A DNA stretch of 64,000 nt, from assembly GCA_003250975.1 (NCBI GenBank), contig QKIY01000006.1:1-64000 (forward strand), given 5' to 3'. The notes beneath the pieces are model-generated. The model searched no databases and was not told the origin of the DNA. It saw only the letters and a list, made by a program, of their open reading frames with translations. The stretch comes from Gammaproteobacteria bacterium (GTDB taxonomy: Bacteria; Pseudomonadota; Gammaproteobacteria; Eutrophobiales; Eutrophobiaceae). The position numbers and the translations under genes are program-made. Below are positions 43,355-53,531 of this stretch, one piece after another (the first letter of the stretch is position 1; the number at the start of each line of letters is the position of its first letter).

Positions 43355-45019
43355 TCAGAACAGGGCCTTAAGATCAGTCAAGGTAAGATGCCGGAAAACC
43401 CGATAAAATTCCCTTGTCGGGACCATTGACTTGATCGTGTTCAGTTCATTTATCAATTGGTCCGATTCACTGGCCGATAACTTTTGTGACGCGGCATCAT
43501 TGGCGTGGGTTGAAAATGCATTTATCAGCTTTTCCGCCAAGCCGGATGATTGCGGGTGATGTCTCAGGAGATCCATAGTGTCCCGGAACAGACTGACGGC
43601 ATCTGCATCGGTGAGCCTTGATGGCAGCCCCCGTATCATGACGGAATCGGGTGCATCCTGATCAACCTGCAGGCCCAATGATTCCAGCAATTCTCTATGA
43701 TTCTCCAGTAACTGCTGCTCACCTGGTTTGACCTTGACTGACAACGGAACCAGTACCGGCCGTATCTTGATCCTGTTGTTACCGTAATCATCCAGCAGGC
43801 GGTATCTTAATATGAGCTTCCGTGCGGTATGGATATCGACGAGATTCAGCCCGTCATCATCTTCCACCAGCAGGTAACGGCCTTTTATCAACAACGACTG
43901 CCCGGCAACGGCCAGCTGTTCTCCGATACCCGAGTAATAGGAACTGGTGATCTCTCTGACGGTAGCCGGCAGATCTTCATTGGTTGCCGTATCCTTGCCA
44001 GAATGGCCATGAGTTGTATCAAGCGCCCGCGCAATGACAGCCTGCATAAAATCGAATACACGGCGTGTATCTCTGAAACGTACTTCATACTTGGTCGGGT
44101 GAACATTGATATCGACATCTGAAAGCCCGGTTTGTAGATAGAGGACATAGGCCGGATACCTCCCAGGATATATATACTCTTGGCAGGCGGCCCGAATTGC
44201 ATGCTGGACCATGCGGTCCCGGATAATCCTGCCATTTAGATATATGTATTGCTGATCTGTCTGGCTGCGAGCCGCCGCAGGCAAGCCCATCCAGCCGAAT
44301 AATGAAATATTACCTGCCTGCTGATTTACCATAACCGCCTGCCGGTAAAATGACTTACCCAGAATCTGCTGCACCCTTTGTTCGGGACAGTGGACATGCT
44401 TGACGAGCTGGAAGACTTGACGCTGGTTGTGTAACAGCCGCAGTGAAAGGTCAAACCTGCTTAATGCGATACGCTTGACCAACTCAAGGATATGCAAAAA
44501 TTCTGTTTTTTCACTGCGCAGGAATTTCTTTCTGGCCGGCATATTGTAAAAAAGATGATGAACCTCGGCGGTCGTTCCTGGGGGATGCGCCGCTGGCTGC
44601 AATACCGGCTCTTTGCCTGATCCTAGTTCTAATGTGGTCGCATGGGGGGCATCAGCCTCGCAACTGGTCAGGCTGAATCGTGAAACTGCAGCGATACTGG
44701 CCAGAGCCTCGCCACGAAATCCTAGGGTGGCTATATCTGTCAGGTCTGCATCATCTTCCAACTTGCTGGTCGTATGCCGGTCCACGGCGAGCGCCAGATC
44801 ATCAGCATGTATACCCCGACCATTATCCGTCACACGGATCAAGCGGCTGCCGCCGGCTTCGATCTCGACAGTGACAGTATCCGCACCGGCATCCAGACTG
44901 TTTTCAAGCAATTCCTTGACCACAGAGGCCGGCCTTTCGATAACCTCACCGGCTGCAATCCGGTTAATCAGGCTATCCGGTAATTTGTGAATTCTATGGA
45001 GGGGATCAACAACATGCAT
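43355..45019 (-). CDS. mutL: DNA mismatch repair protein MutL
   Basis: 554 aa. The GHKL ATPase N-terminal part is clear: IHKLPDSLINRIAAGEVIERPASVVKELLENS in pieces, VTDNGRGIHADDL and TLGFRGEALASI. The C-terminal domain is short, and the endonuclease motif DQHAxxER is replaced by VDIHTARKL; MutH-using gammaproteobacteria also lack this motif. It joins MutS and MutH or a substitute. The gene is upstream of miaA. Confidence 0.95.
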   Translation of the reverse strand: MHVVDPLHRIHKLPDSLINRIAAGEVIERPASVVKELLENSLDAGADTVTVEIEAGGSRLIRVTDNGRGIHADDLALAVDRHTTSKLEDDADLTDIATLGFRGEALASIAAVSRFSLTSCEADAPHATTLELGSGKEPVLQPAAHPPGTTAEVHHLFYNMPARKKFLRSEKTEFLHILELVKRIALSRFDLSLRLLHNQRQVFQLVKHVHCPEQRVQQILGKSFYRQAVMVNQQAGNISLFGWMGLPAAARSQTDQQYIYLNGRIIRDRMVQHAIRAACQEYIYPGRYPAYVLYLQTGLSDVDINVHPTKYEVRFRDTRRVFDFMQAVIARALDTTHGHSGKDTATNEDLPATVREITSSYYSGIGEQLAVAGQSLLIKGRYLLVEDDDGLNLVDIHTARKLILRYRLLDDYGNNRIKIRPVLVPLSVKVKPGEQQLLENHRELLESLGLQVDQDAPDSVMIRGLPSRLTDADAVSLFRDTMDLLRHHPQSSGLAEKLINAFSTHANDAASQKLSASESDQLINELNTIKSMVPTREFYRVFRHLTLTDLKALF

Positions 45020-45070
45020 GTTGCCTATAATACGGCAGCAGGCGGCGGGGTTATAGCCGCCCTTCAGTAA

Positions 45071-46372
45071 TTAACTGTCACTCGGGATGGTGAGCGTCTG
45101 ACCTTCCTTGATCATATCTGTCTTAAGGCCATTATGATCACGTAACTTCTGTGTGCTGACCTTGTATTGTGCGGCAATGGTTGAAAGCGTGTCGCCGCGA
45201 GCGATTACATGTTTACGCGGCACCCTGCGCATAGCAATCAGGGTATTGTCGGGGGCATGCTCGTAAAAATAACCGCGCAGGCCTGTGAGTATTGCCCTGG
45301 CCAGTTTGTCCTGGTAACTGCTACTAAGCAGCTTTTTCTCTTCAACAGGATTTGAAATATAGGCCGTCTCTACCAGCAGAGATGGAATATCGGGTGATTT
45401 GAGCACGGCAAAACCGGCAGATTGCACTTCACGCTTATGGACCTTGCCGATTCGCTTCAGGCCACCCAGCACGCGGTCAGCCACATCGATACTCGCCTCT
45501 AGGCTGGCTGTCTGGGACAGGTCGAGCAACACGGAGGCAAGCATATCGTCCTTGACATCCAGGCTCACACCACCGATGAGGTCAGAGGCATTTTCCTGTT
45601 CTGCCAACCAGCGGGCGGCCTCACTACTGGCACCGCGCTGGGAGAGGATATAAACGGATGAACCATGGACGCGGGAATCCTTGAATGCGTCCGCATGGAT
45701 GGATATGAACAGGTCCGCCCTGGCTGCTCTCGCCTTCTCAATCCGATTACGTAACGGTATGAAATAATCACCTTCGCGGATCAGGACAGCCTTCATACCG
45801 TATTCCTGATCCACCAGCCTTGCCAGACGCCGTGCAATCTGCAAGACAACATCCTTTTCACGGACACCTTTGGGACCCCTTGCCCCAGGGTCTTCGCCGC
45901 CGTGCCCTGCGTCAATAGCGATTACAACATCACGCGCCTTTTGTGGCGTTTTATTGACCGACACCCTCTCAAGTGCCTCGCGGCTTGCAGGGTCATATAA
46001 ATCAATCACCAGCCGGTGACCATACTGCTGATTGGGGGGCAGCAGAAAGCTTTTGACCTCTATCTTCTGTTTAAGATCAAGGACGATACGAAGATCGTTT
46101 TCGTTGTGAACGCCATTGCGCACCAACTTGAGGTATTTATCGGCCTGTGTCGGCTGTGCCGGTGACTTGACTAATCTTGCATCAGGGATATCGATAACGA
46201 CCCGTCCCGGATTGACCAGCTCCTGCAGCTTATGCTCTACCGGCCCGGAGATATCAAAGACAACGCGGGTGTTGTCCGGCGCCGCCCAGATACGAATATT
46301 TTCCAGCCGCACCTGCCCGGCCCAGACAGGGAGACTCAAACACAACATCACTGTAAGCCAGAGGAAACGCAT
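45071..46372 (-). CDS. amiB: N-acetylmuramoyl-L-alanine amidase (AMIN + Amidase_3 + LysM)
   Basis: About 433 aa from ATG at 46370-46372; GTG three codons upstream is another option. A signal peptide (MRFLWLTVMLCLSLPVWA) is followed by an AMIN domain (RVVFDISGPVEHKLQEL), then the zinc amidase domain with IAIDAGHGGEDPGARG, LFISIHADAF and LLVETAYISNPVEEK, and a C-terminal LysM domain (RGDTLSTIAAQYKVS). It splits septal peptidoglycan during division. It is upstream of mutL, as in E. coli. Confidence 0.92.
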   Translation of the reverse strand: MRFLWLTVMLCLSLPVWAGQVRLENIRIWAAPDNTRVVFDISGPVEHKLQELVNPGRVVIDIPDARLVKSPAQPTQADKYLKLVRNGVHNENDLRIVLDLKQKIEVKSFLLPPNQQYGHRLVIDLYDPASREALERVSVNKTPQKARDVVIAIDAGHGGEDPGARGPKGVREKDVVLQIARRLARLVDQEYGMKAVLIREGDYFIPLRNRIEKARAARADLFISIHADAFKDSRVHGSSVYILSQRGASSEAARWLAEQENASDLIGGVSLDVKDDMLASVLLDLSQTASLEASIDVADRVLGGLKRIGKVHKREVQSAGFAVLKSPDIPSLLVETAYISNPVEEKKLLSSSYQDKLARAILTGLRGYFYEHAPDNTLIAMRRVPRKHVIARGDTLSTIAAQYKVSTQKLRDHNGLKTDMIKEGQTLTIPSDS

Positions 46373-46476
46373 AGGATCCACTCAAATTATTTTTACTGAC
46401 CCTTTAACTAATTAGCCGTTATATAAATAATTTCAAGTTTTTCCTAGAAAATCAATATATATTGTTGTTTTCTATG

Positions 46477-46947
46477 TTAATTAGTAGTGTCATTCAGTCC
46501 CTCTACTGCATCCAGCAATTCCTGTCCTTGGGGACTGTGGGCCTGTAATTCCGCTTCCCGCGCTTGCCCGTTAATCTGGATGCGGATTAGGAGGTCAGGT
46601 TTACCTAACAACGCCCCGCCCCTTTCCGGCCATTCCACCAGGCATATCGAACGGCCGTCGAAATAATCCCTGAGGCCGATACCTTCCAGTTCCTCATCTG
46701 AATTAATCCTATATAAATCAAAATGATAGAATGTTTTTCCAGCGATCTCATAGGGTTCAACCAGGGTATAGGTGGGGCTTTTCACGGTGCCCTGATAGCC
46801 AGCCTGACGCAGGAAGCCACGGACAAAGGTCGTCTTACCGGCCCCCAGTTCCCCTTGCAGGAACAGGCAGGTCCCCGGTTCACACTGCGCTGCCAGGCGA
46901 GCGGCTAGGGCCTCCATCGCCTCGGCCGTCGGGATCCTCAGTTGCAT
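46477..46947 (-). CDS. tsaE: tRNA threonylcarbamoyladenosine biosynthesis ATPase
   Basis: 156 aa. Walker A GELGAGKTTFVRGFL, then VKSPTYTLVEPYE and FYHFDLYRI are characteristic of TsaE. It acts with TsaB and TsaD in making t6A37 of tRNA. It lies between nnr and amiB, the same as E. coli tsaE. Confidence 0.95.
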   Translation of the reverse strand: MQLRIPTAEAMEALAARLAAQCEPGTCLFLQGELGAGKTTFVRGFLRQAGYQGTVKSPTYTLVEPYEIAGKTFYHFDLYRINSDEELEGIGLRDYFDGRSICLVEWPERGGALLGKPDLLIRIQINGQAREAELQAHSPQGQELLDAVEGLNDTTN

Positions 46948-46948
46948 T

Positions 46949-48424
46949 TCAAGGGTTCACCAAACGGCGTAATTCAGGCAACAGGTCGGTAGCCAACATC
47001 CCCCTTTCACCGTCCAGCGCTGTTGCGTCTCCCGCCAGGGCGTGCAGATGCACACCGAGGCAAGCGGCATCCACAAGGGACAGGCCTTGTGCAATCAGAC
47101 CGGCGATCACACCGGTCAGCACATCACCCATCCCGCCGCTCGCCATCCCGGGATTGCCAGCCGGGCAGGCGGCGATCTCCCCGTTCCTATCGGCTATCAG
47201 CGTCCCGCTGCCCTTCAATACGGTGATGCCACCAAATTTTTCCTGGATCGCACGTACAGCAGCAAATCGATCGGCCTGTATCTCGGCATTCGTGGTCCCC
47301 AATAACCGGGCTGCCTCGCCGGGGTGCGGTGTCAGAACCCAGTGATCACGATGTGACGGCTCCGCCGCCAGCAGGTTCAAGGCATCAGCGTCTACAATCA
47401 AGGGGATACTGCTCTCCAGCACTTTCGCCATCAACCCCAGGGACCAATCGGTCTGGCCAAGACCGGGCCCAACGGCGATTGCGTTACACCGTGCAAGTAA
47501 CGGGTTCAGGTCGGAGACCTGGCTAATCCCATGGGCCATGACCTCTGGTCTGGCCAGGCTGATTAGCGGTGCATGATCAGTGGCCGTTGCAACACTGACC
47601 AGGCCTGCGCCAACCCGGCCGGCCGCCTCGGCGGCCATGCGTGCTGCACCAGCAAAACCCGGAGCGCCCCCGACGATCAATACGTGACCGAAGTGCCCCT
47701 TGTGCGAGTCAGCTGGGCGTCGTGGCAGTAGTTTTATCAATTTTTGGAAATTCAGCAGGCGTGAGGCCGGCTTGATTTTATCCAACAAGTCCTGTGGAGC
47801 ATCGAGGTTACTGAAGATGATCCTGCCACTACACGCTGGTCCATGGCCGGTAAACATCCCCTGCTTGAGACCGATAAAACTGCAACTTGCCGCCGCCCGT
47901 ATGGCGGTGCCCATCACGGCACCGGTATCGGCATTCAGGCCGGAAGGGATATCGACTGCGAATAGGGGGATGTCCAGGGCATTCAGTTCATCAATAACCC
48001 GGGCAAGTTCACCACTGACCGGCCTGTCCAGGCCGGTGCCAAGAATGGCATCGACCAGCAGATCGGTTTGCGACGGCGTTGCATAGGCGGCCAAGGTAAC
48101 TCCTAACTCGGCGGCCCGGTCAGCAGCCATTTTCGCATCACCCTTTAATTCCCCCGGTGGTTTCACGTGCAGGCATTGCACCTTGTAACCCGCCTGGTGG
48201 GCAAGACGGGCAATCACGTAACCATCACCGCCATTATTCCCGCCACCGCAAACGACGGTGATGTGACGGGCATCCGGCCACAGGACCTGAATCGTTGAAA
48301 AGGCTGCTGTGCCGGCGCGTTCCATCAGGTCAATACCGGGGATCTGGCCCTCTTCAATCACAATCCTGTCGAGTTCCCTGACCTGCCCGGACCGATAGAG
48401 TTTTGATGGAAGTGGCTGACTCAT
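46949..48424 (-). CDS. nnr: Bifunctional NAD(P)H-hydrate epimerase / ADP-dependent dehydratase
   Basis: 491 aa. The N-terminal YjeF_N part has [19 protein letters not shown] and [15 protein letters not shown]; the C-terminal YjeF_C (ribokinase-like) part has [35 protein letters not shown] and [13 protein letters not shown]. It repairs NAD(P)HX. It starts with an ATG overlapping the orn stop by 4 bp and precedes tsaE. Confidence 0.95.
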   Translation of the reverse strand: MSQPLPSKLYRSGQVRELDRIVIEEGQIPGIDLMERAGTAAFSTIQVLWPDARHITVVCGGGNNGGDGYVIARLAHQAGYKVQCLHVKPPGELKGDAKMAADRAAELGVTLAAYATPSQTDLLVDAILGTGLDRPVSGELARVIDELNALDIPLFAVDIPSGLNADTGAVMGTAIRAAASCSFIGLKQGMFTGHGPACSGRIIFSNLDAPQDLLDKIKPASRLLNFQKLIKLLPRRPADSHKGHFGHVLIVGGAPGFAGAARMAAEAAGRVGAGLVSVATATDHAPLISLARPEVMAHGISQVSDLNPLLARCNAIAVGPGLGQTDWSLGLMAKVLESSIPLIVDADALNLLAAEPSHRDHWVLTPHPGEAARLLGTTNAEIQADRFAAVRAIQEKFGGITVLKGSGTLIADRNGEIAACPAGNPGMASGGMGDVLTGVIAGLIAQGLSLVDAACLGVHLHALAGDATALDGERGMLATDLLPELRRLVNP

Positions 48425-48981
48425 CCCTGATCCAACTGGCGAGGTTTGAAAAATTTTTCCCGGTAAAAACGTAGCTCGTCTATGGAGTCACGTATATCAG
48501 CCAGGGCCAGATGAGAGGGTTCCTTTACAAACAACGGTTCATCCGGATACCAACGCTTGGCAAGTTCTTTGATCGTACTGACATCCAGATTGCGGTAGTG
48601 AAAATACTGTTCAAGGCGCGGCATCAGGCGGTGCATAAACCGGCGGTCCTGGCAGATACTGTTGCCACACATTGGCGAGGCCTTGGGGGGAAGATACTTT
48701 TCCAGGAAAGCCAGGGTCAACTCCTCGGCATCCCGCGTCGTATAATGGCTGTTCAGGACCCGTTCAGTCAGGCCGGATTTACTGTGCTGTTTGGTGTTCC
48801 AGTCATCCATGGACTGCATGATCTCCGGTTGCTGATGAATTGCAATCACCGGTCCTTCTTCAAGTATCGACAACTGGCTGTCGGTAACGATAGTGGCGAT
48901 TTCAATGATATAATCATTGTCCGTATCCAGACCCGTCATTTCGAGGTCTATCCAGATCAGGTTGTCAGGTGATTGGGTCAT
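48421..48981 (-). CDS. orn: Oligoribonuclease
   Basis: 186 aa DEDDh exonuclease. [10 protein letters not shown] near the N terminus gives the first Asp/Glu pair; [11 protein letters not shown]-like [24 protein letters not shown] and [18 protein letters not shown] carry the other conserved residues. It degrades short RNA oligomers such as pGpG. Order orn-nnr-tsaE is typical of gammaproteobacteria. Confidence 0.97.
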   Translation of the reverse strand: MTQSPDNLIWIDLEMTGLDTDNDYIIEIATIVTDSQLSILEEGPVIAIHQQPEIMQSMDDWNTKQHSKSGLTERVLNSHYTTRDAEELTLAFLEKYLPPKASPMCGNSICQDRRFMHRLMPRLEQYFHYRNLDVSTIKELAKRWYPDEPLFVKEPSHLALADIRDSIDELRFYREKFFKPRQLDQG

Positions 48982-49074
48982 GGCCTGCCTTTTTTATTTG
49001 AACTTGGCGTATTCTAGCAACATACCATAATTATCTGTTAGGGTAATAAAAACATAAACTTGGATGAACAATAG

Positions 49075-50319
49075 ATGAATGTTTTCACCTATATCTTTTT
49101 GGCCGCGTTGTTTCTGAGCATTGGCTTGCAATATTTTCTTGGACTAAGGCATATCCGGCATGTCCGCCGGCACCGCCAGAGCGTACCCCAGGCATTCAGT
49201 GATAATATTCCGCTGGATGCCCATCAGAAGGCTGCAGACTATACCCAGGCCAAGGTCAGGTTCGGGCTCCTGGAACTGGCTGTGACTACGGTGATCTTAC
49301 TGGCCTGGACCCTGGGCGGGGGACTGCAGGCCCTGGACAGCTTCATCCGTGGCCTTGAATTGCCGGTTCTTTGGACCGGGACCGTGATCATCCTCTTGTT
49401 TATCGCCATATCGGCGCTGCTTGACCTGCCACTGGCCTGGCTGCGCACCTTCAGAATCGAGGCAAGATTCGGATTTAACAAGTCCACAATTGGTATCTTT
49501 ATCACGGACCTCATCAAGCAGGCCATCATCGGTCTGCTAATTGGTACCCCCATGATCCTGCTGGTTCTTTGGATCATGAAATCGAGCGGCAGTCAGTGGT
49601 GGCTATATGTCTGGCTCACCTGGCTGGGCTTCAGCCTGTTCATGATGTGGGCCTACCCGGCCTTCATCGCCCCGTTATTCAACAAGTTCAGACCGCTTGA
49701 AAACCAGTCACTGAAAGAACGGATTGAAAACCTGCTTACACGGAACGGCTTTACCAGCAAAGGAATCTTCGTGATGGACGGTTCCACCCGCTCCACCCAC
49801 GGCAATGCCTATTTTACAGGCCTCGGCGCCAACAAACGCATCGTCTTCTTTGATACCCTGATCGACGAACTCAGCCCTGACGAGATCGAGGCCGTGTTGG
49901 CACATGAACTGGGCCATTTCAAATGCAACCATATTCGCAAGCGGATCATCACCCTGGGATTGGTATTTTTTATCGGGCTCGCACTGCTGGGTTACCTGAT
50001 CGATATGCCCTGGTTTTACCGGGGACTGGGGGTTGAACAACCATCAAACCATATCGCGCTGATATTGTTTGTGTTGATTTCACCAGCCTTTACAGTCTAC
50101 CTGCAACCGGTTTTCTCGTTTATTTCACGGCAGCATGAGTTCGAGGCCGATGATTTTGCCGCGGCACAGGCCCAGACCCGTAACCTGATCCAGGCGCTGG
50201 TCAAGCTTTACAAGGAAAATGCCAACACCTTAACACCGGACCCCTGGTACTCGGCCTTTCATGATTCACACCCGCCAGCACCTATCCGGATTTCCCACCT
50301 GACTGCCAAGACGGCATGA
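49075..50319 (+). CDS. M48-family membrane metalloprotease (Ste24/CAAX-type)
   Basis: 414 aa. Several hydrophobic segments at the N terminus and again around residues 285-310 and 325-345. The zinc motif HELGH lies at residues 277-281 and the third ligand is probably in EFEADDFAA near residue 360. The start of the protease domain VMDGSTRSTHGNAYFTGLG is as in Ste24 type enzymes. Its stop overlaps the start of a small cytochrome c gene. Substrates are unknown, but the family often acts in membrane protein quality control. Confidence 0.9.
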   Translation: MNVFTYIFLAALFLSIGLQYFLGLRHIRHVRRHRQSVPQAFSDNIPLDAHQKAADYTQAKVRFGLLELAVTTVILLAWTLGGGLQALDSFIRGLELPVLWTGTVIILLFIAISALLDLPLAWLRTFRIEARFGFNKSTIGIFITDLIKQAIIGLLIGTPMILLVLWIMKSSGSQWWLYVWLTWLGFSLFMMWAYPAFIAPLFNKFRPLENQSLKERIENLLTRNGFTSKGIFVMDGSTRSTHGNAYFTGLGANKRIVFFDTLIDELSPDEIEAVLAHELGHFKCNHIRKRIITLGLVFFIGLALLGYLIDMPWFYRGLGVEQPSNHIALILFVLISPAFTVYLQPVFSFISRQHEFEADDFAAAQAQTRNLIQALVKLYKENANTLTPDPWYSAFHDSHPPAPIRISHLTAKTA

Positions 50320-50600
50320 GTCCGGTTAACACAGGCATGCTGCTGGGGCTGCTGCTGGCCTGCCAGAACGTTATTGCCAGCGAAGATATAACAGGAAAAC
50401 AACTGCATGATCAGCATTGCGTTAGCTGTCACAGCCCGGATATCTATACGCGCCCAGACAGCATGATCCATTCCTACCGTGACCTGACGGAACGGGTGAG
50501 GCTATGTGAACTCTCGAATGAGCTGACCTGGTTTGATGAAGAGGTCGAAGCGGTCGTGGACTATCTGAACTCCACGTACTACCGGTTCGGAAAAGAATAG
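50316..50600 (+). CDS. Small monoheme c-type cytochrome
   Basis: 94 aa. A short signal-like N terminus (GMLLGLLLACQNVIAS) and a single heme motif Cys35-Val-Ser-Cys38-His39, then RPDSMIHSYRDL with a candidate Met ligand. The tail WFDEEVEAVVDYLNSTYYRF is seen in small soluble cytochromes c of proteobacteria. It overlaps the M48 protease gene by 4 bp, so translation is coupled. The electron partner is unknown. Confidence 0.85.
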   Translation: MSPVNTGMLLGLLLACQNVIASEDITGKQLHDQHCVSCHSPDIYTRPDSMIHSYRDLTERVRLCELSNELTWFDEEVEAVVDYLNSTYYRFGKE

Positions 50601-50610
50601 CGTTCGCTGG

Positions 50611-51204
50611 CTAGAATTCGCGCCTGCCTGCCAGGGCATGGAGTATGGTATTACTGCCAACATATTCCAGTTCGCCACCCATCGGCACGCCGTGGGCGAT
50701 GCGCGTGACCCTGAGTTGGCGTTTCTTGACCATCTCGCCGATATAATGCGCCGTCGCCTCGCCCTCGACCGTGGTATTGGTAGCCAGGATCACCTCCTTG
50801 ATCTCACCTTCATCCAATATGGCGGAGAGCCTCTCCAAACCCAGTTCCTCCGGCCCGATACCGTCCAGCGGCGAGAGGTGTCCCATGAGCACAAAATACA
50901 GGCCCTGGTATTCCGCATCCTCAATGGCATAGACGTCCGCCGGGCTTTCCACCACGCAAAGCAGGGAACGGTCCCGCCTGTTACTGGCACACAGCGGACA
51001 GATATCCGTCTCACTGAATGTCCGGCAACGGTTACAGTGTCCGACCTTATCCATGGCTTCGCCCAGGGCAGTAGCCAGCCGGAGGCCGCCCTGACGGTCC
51101 CGCTGTAATAGGTGGTAGGCAATGCGCTGGGCCGATTTTCTGCCTATACCTGGCATGCAGCGCAGGGCTTCGATAAGTCGGTCCAGTGCAGTGGGTTCAG
51201 TCAT
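50611..51204 (-). CDS. recR: Recombination protein RecR
   Basis: 197 aa. A C4 zinc finger ([17 protein letters not shown]), then a Toprim-like domain with [12 protein letters not shown] and [17 protein letters not shown]. It works in the RecFOR gap repair route. Order dnaX-ybaB-recR is the classic one. Confidence 0.97.
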   Translation of the reverse strand: MTEPTALDRLIEALRCMPGIGRKSAQRIAYHLLQRDRQGGLRLATALGEAMDKVGHCNRCRTFSETDICPLCASNRRDRSLLCVVESPADVYAIEDAEYQGLYFVLMGHLSPLDGIGPEELGLERLSAILDEGEIKEVILATNTTVEGEATAHYIGEMVKKRQLRVTRIAHGVPMGGELEYVGSNTILHALAGRREF

Positions 51205-51234
51205 CCGCGATCGGGTTTACCCGGTGATGGGAAA

Positions 51235-51558
51235 TTAAAAAGGCAGCTTGATGCCCGGGGGCAAGCCCATGCCACCGGCCAGGCCGGACATCTTTTCCTG
51301 GGTGGCCGTTTCAACCCGGCGGTTTGCATCGTTCACTGCCGCTGCCACCAGATCTTCTAGCATTTCCTTGTCGTCACCCAGCAAGGAAGGGTCGATCTCG
51401 ATCTTTTTGACGTCATGTCGACCAGTCATGATGACCTTGACGAGGCCGGCACCTGACTGGCCGGTAACTTCCATATTGGCAATCTCTTCCTGCGCCTTCT
51501 GCAGGCCTTCCTGCATCTTCTGGGCCTGCTTCATGATATTACCCAAACCACCTTTCAT
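51235..51558 (-). CDS. ybaB: YbaB/EbfC nucleoid-associated protein
   Basis: 107 aa from ATG at 51556-51558; a longer in-frame start that extends 90 residues into dnaX is an artefact. It has [36 protein letters not shown] and [17 protein letters not shown], the regular YbaB signature. It binds DNA and lies 2 bp after dnaX. Confidence 0.95.
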   Translation of the reverse strand: MKGGLGNIMKQAQKMQEGLQKAQEEIANMEVTGQSGAGLVKVIMTGRHDVKKIEIDPSLLGDDKEMLEDLVAAAVNDANRRVETATQEKMSGLAGGMGLPPGIKLPF

Positions 51559-51559
51559 A

Positions 51560-53197
51560 TCAGTTTGTTTCCTCCTGCCGGGTTGATGGCTCTGAAGCCG
51601 GGCGAATTGATGACTTGTCCACCACAGCATCAAACATGTTCTCGAGTGATTTAATCGTAGGATCGCTTTCAATGGCCTGCTCAGCCACCCGCTGCCTTTC
51701 CCGTTCTTCTCGGGTCCTTGTCTCGGCCGGTGTTTCCTTATCCGGTTCCTCGATGCTGATCCGTATCTTGATATTTTCGCCGAAGCGCGCCTTGAGTGCG
51801 GTAAACAGGCGTTCTTTCTGGGTCGCATTCAACAGGTGTTCCTTGTCAGGCGACAACACCAGGTGAATGAGTTCACCACTATGATCTTTCAGGCTGCAAT
51901 GCCCGGCGAGTTCCCTCACCAGTCCTGCCAGAGCCATCTCGTCAATAATATTCCGCCATTCGAGCGAATCTATGTCCTCTTTGCCCGTTTCCGACCCCTT
52001 TGGGGAAGGACTGGCCAATTTATCTGTGGCATGTTCCGCTGTGTTGCCCTGGCCTTCTGCCGGCAACGGGGCGGAACCCTGCGGCATATTCGTCTCGGCA
52101 TCATCTTGGCTCACGGCAGGCGCCGGACTGAAGGCCAGCATCCTGATCAGCACCATCTCAAAACCACTGCGCAGGTCAGGTGCAATGGCTAGGTCGCGCC
52201 GGCCATTCAGGGCTATTTGATAATAGAGTTGTACGTCTTCGCGGCTTGCCTCTCGGGCGAATCGTTGCAAGGACTCGTCCGTGTTTTCCTGTGCGTCTTC
52301 TCCCAGCAACTGGATCACGGCGATCTGCTGCAATAGACCGAGCAACTCCACCAGCACGGCATCATAGTCCGGACTATGCTGCGCCATGTTTTCCACCAGA
52401 TTCAAAACCTCGCGCCCATCTTTAGCAATCAGCGCATCAAGCAGCGCCGTAAGATCAAGGCTGTCTATGGTCCCCAGCATGGCCCTGACCTGTGCCTCCT
52501 CCAGCTTTCCGCCGCCGAAGGAAATAGCCTGGTCCAGCAGGCTCAAGGCATCGCGCATGCTGCCTGCGGCAGCGACGGCGATCAGGTGTCTGGACACCGC
52601 ATCATTTTCAATGCCTTCTTCGTCAAGTATCCGTTCCAGTTGGCCTTCGATTTGGTCGATGCTGAGGAGCTTGAGATTGAACTGCAGGCAACGCGAGAGG
52701 ATCGTTACGGGGATCTTCTTCGCCTCGGTGGTTGCCAGCAGAAACTTCACATGTGGTGGAGGCTCTTCCAGGGTTTTCAACAGGGCATTAAAACTATGGT
52801 TAGAAAACATGTGGACTTCATCGATCAGGTACACTTTGTAGCGGCCTGTTGACGGGGCATATTGAACATTGTCCATGAGGTCACGCGTCTCATCGACCTT
52901 GGCGCGGGATGCAGCATCCACCTCGATGAGGTCCACAAACCGTCCCTCATCAATACTGACGCAGGCGGAGCACTGTCCGCAGGGTGTAGAACTGACGCCC
53001 TGTTCACAATTAAGGCACTTGGCCAGGATGCGGGCCAGCGTGGTTTTTCCAACACCGCGGGTACCGGTAAAGAGATAGGCATGATGCAGCCGGTCGTTGT
53101 CCAGGGCATTGGTCAATGCCTGCAGGACATGGGCCTGTCCAACCATATCGGCGAACGATCTGGGCCGCCATTTTCTCGCTAGAACCTGGTAACTCAT
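51560..53197 (-). CDS. dnaX: DNA polymerase III subunits gamma/tau
   Basis: 545 aa. [16 protein letters not shown], the P-loop [15 protein letters not shown], a four-Cys zinc site (CLNCEQG...CGQCSAC) and the [22 protein letters not shown] motif are all present. The C-terminal third is the variable tau part. I saw no obvious A-rich slippery site for a gamma form. It clamps polymerase and helicase together. Confidence 0.96.
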   Translation of the reverse strand: MSYQVLARKWRPRSFADMVGQAHVLQALTNALDNDRLHHAYLFTGTRGVGKTTLARILAKCLNCEQGVSSTPCGQCSACVSIDEGRFVDLIEVDAASRAKVDETRDLMDNVQYAPSTGRYKVYLIDEVHMFSNHSFNALLKTLEEPPPHVKFLLATTEAKKIPVTILSRCLQFNLKLLSIDQIEGQLERILDEEGIENDAVSRHLIAVAAAGSMRDALSLLDQAISFGGGKLEEAQVRAMLGTIDSLDLTALLDALIAKDGREVLNLVENMAQHSPDYDAVLVELLGLLQQIAVIQLLGEDAQENTDESLQRFAREASREDVQLYYQIALNGRRDLAIAPDLRSGFEMVLIRMLAFSPAPAVSQDDAETNMPQGSAPLPAEGQGNTAEHATDKLASPSPKGSETGKEDIDSLEWRNIIDEMALAGLVRELAGHCSLKDHSGELIHLVLSPDKEHLLNATQKERLFTALKARFGENIKIRISIEEPDKETPAETRTREERERQRVAEQAIESDPTIKSLENMFDAVVDKSSIRPASEPSTRQEETN

Positions 53198-53245
53198 GCT
53201 ACAGAAATATCAAACCTGCTCTGGTCTTGAATGGATATCCCGAAT

Positions 53246-53264
53246 CCGGACAGGCACTGTCCGG
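53246..53264. repeat. Perfect hairpin between ffs and dnaX
   Basis: CCGGACAG-GCA-CTGTCCGG is an 8-bp perfect stem with a 3-base loop. There is no T run on either strand. It lies 66 bp downstream of the 4.5S RNA 3' end on the minus strand and 49 bp upstream of the dnaX start. It could stop or protect the 3' end of ffs. Confidence 0.5.
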
Positions 53265-53329
53265 GGATCCTGATCATACATGGATTTTCATTGTACTGCC
53301 CGCCCTCAGGGAGACAGAAATGGAAACTG

Positions 53330-53444
53330 GGTGGCGGCCCATACCCGCCTGACCCCGGCACCCGCAGCCATTGTTACCGCTGCTCCCTTCCGGGCCTGAC
53401 GGGGTTCACAACTTCGCGTCGCGGGGGGACCGGCACAGGCCACC
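53330..53444 (-). ncRNA. ffs: 4.5S RNA, signal recognition particle RNA
   Basis: On the minus strand the core CAGGCCCGGAAGGGAGCAGCGGTAAC carries the conserved SRP tetraloop GGAA and the asymmetric loop of domain IV that binds Ffh; the helix is closed by GTTGTGAACCCCG and GCGGGTGCCGGGG. The ends GGTGGC (53439-53444) and GCCACC (53330-53335) pair, giving about 115 nt. It lies upstream of dnaX, as in many bacteria. Ends are approximate. Confidence 0.92.
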
Positions 53445-53531
53445 AATGAGGTGTGGATAGTAGTATTAAACCGGCGAGAGAACAAATCTGCTTATTACAG
53501 GGATCTGTAATCCCGGAATAACTATTCCATG

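Noticed and set aside
51559-51828. A 90-residue N-terminal extension of the YbaB protein.
   Set aside because: It lies wholly inside dnaX, and YbaB family proteins are about 107 aa; the ATG at 51556-51558 fits.
51560-53197. A programmed -1 frameshift in dnaX giving a gamma subunit.
   Set aside because: No A AAA AAG-like slippery heptamer was found in the coding strand on reading; only tau is supported.
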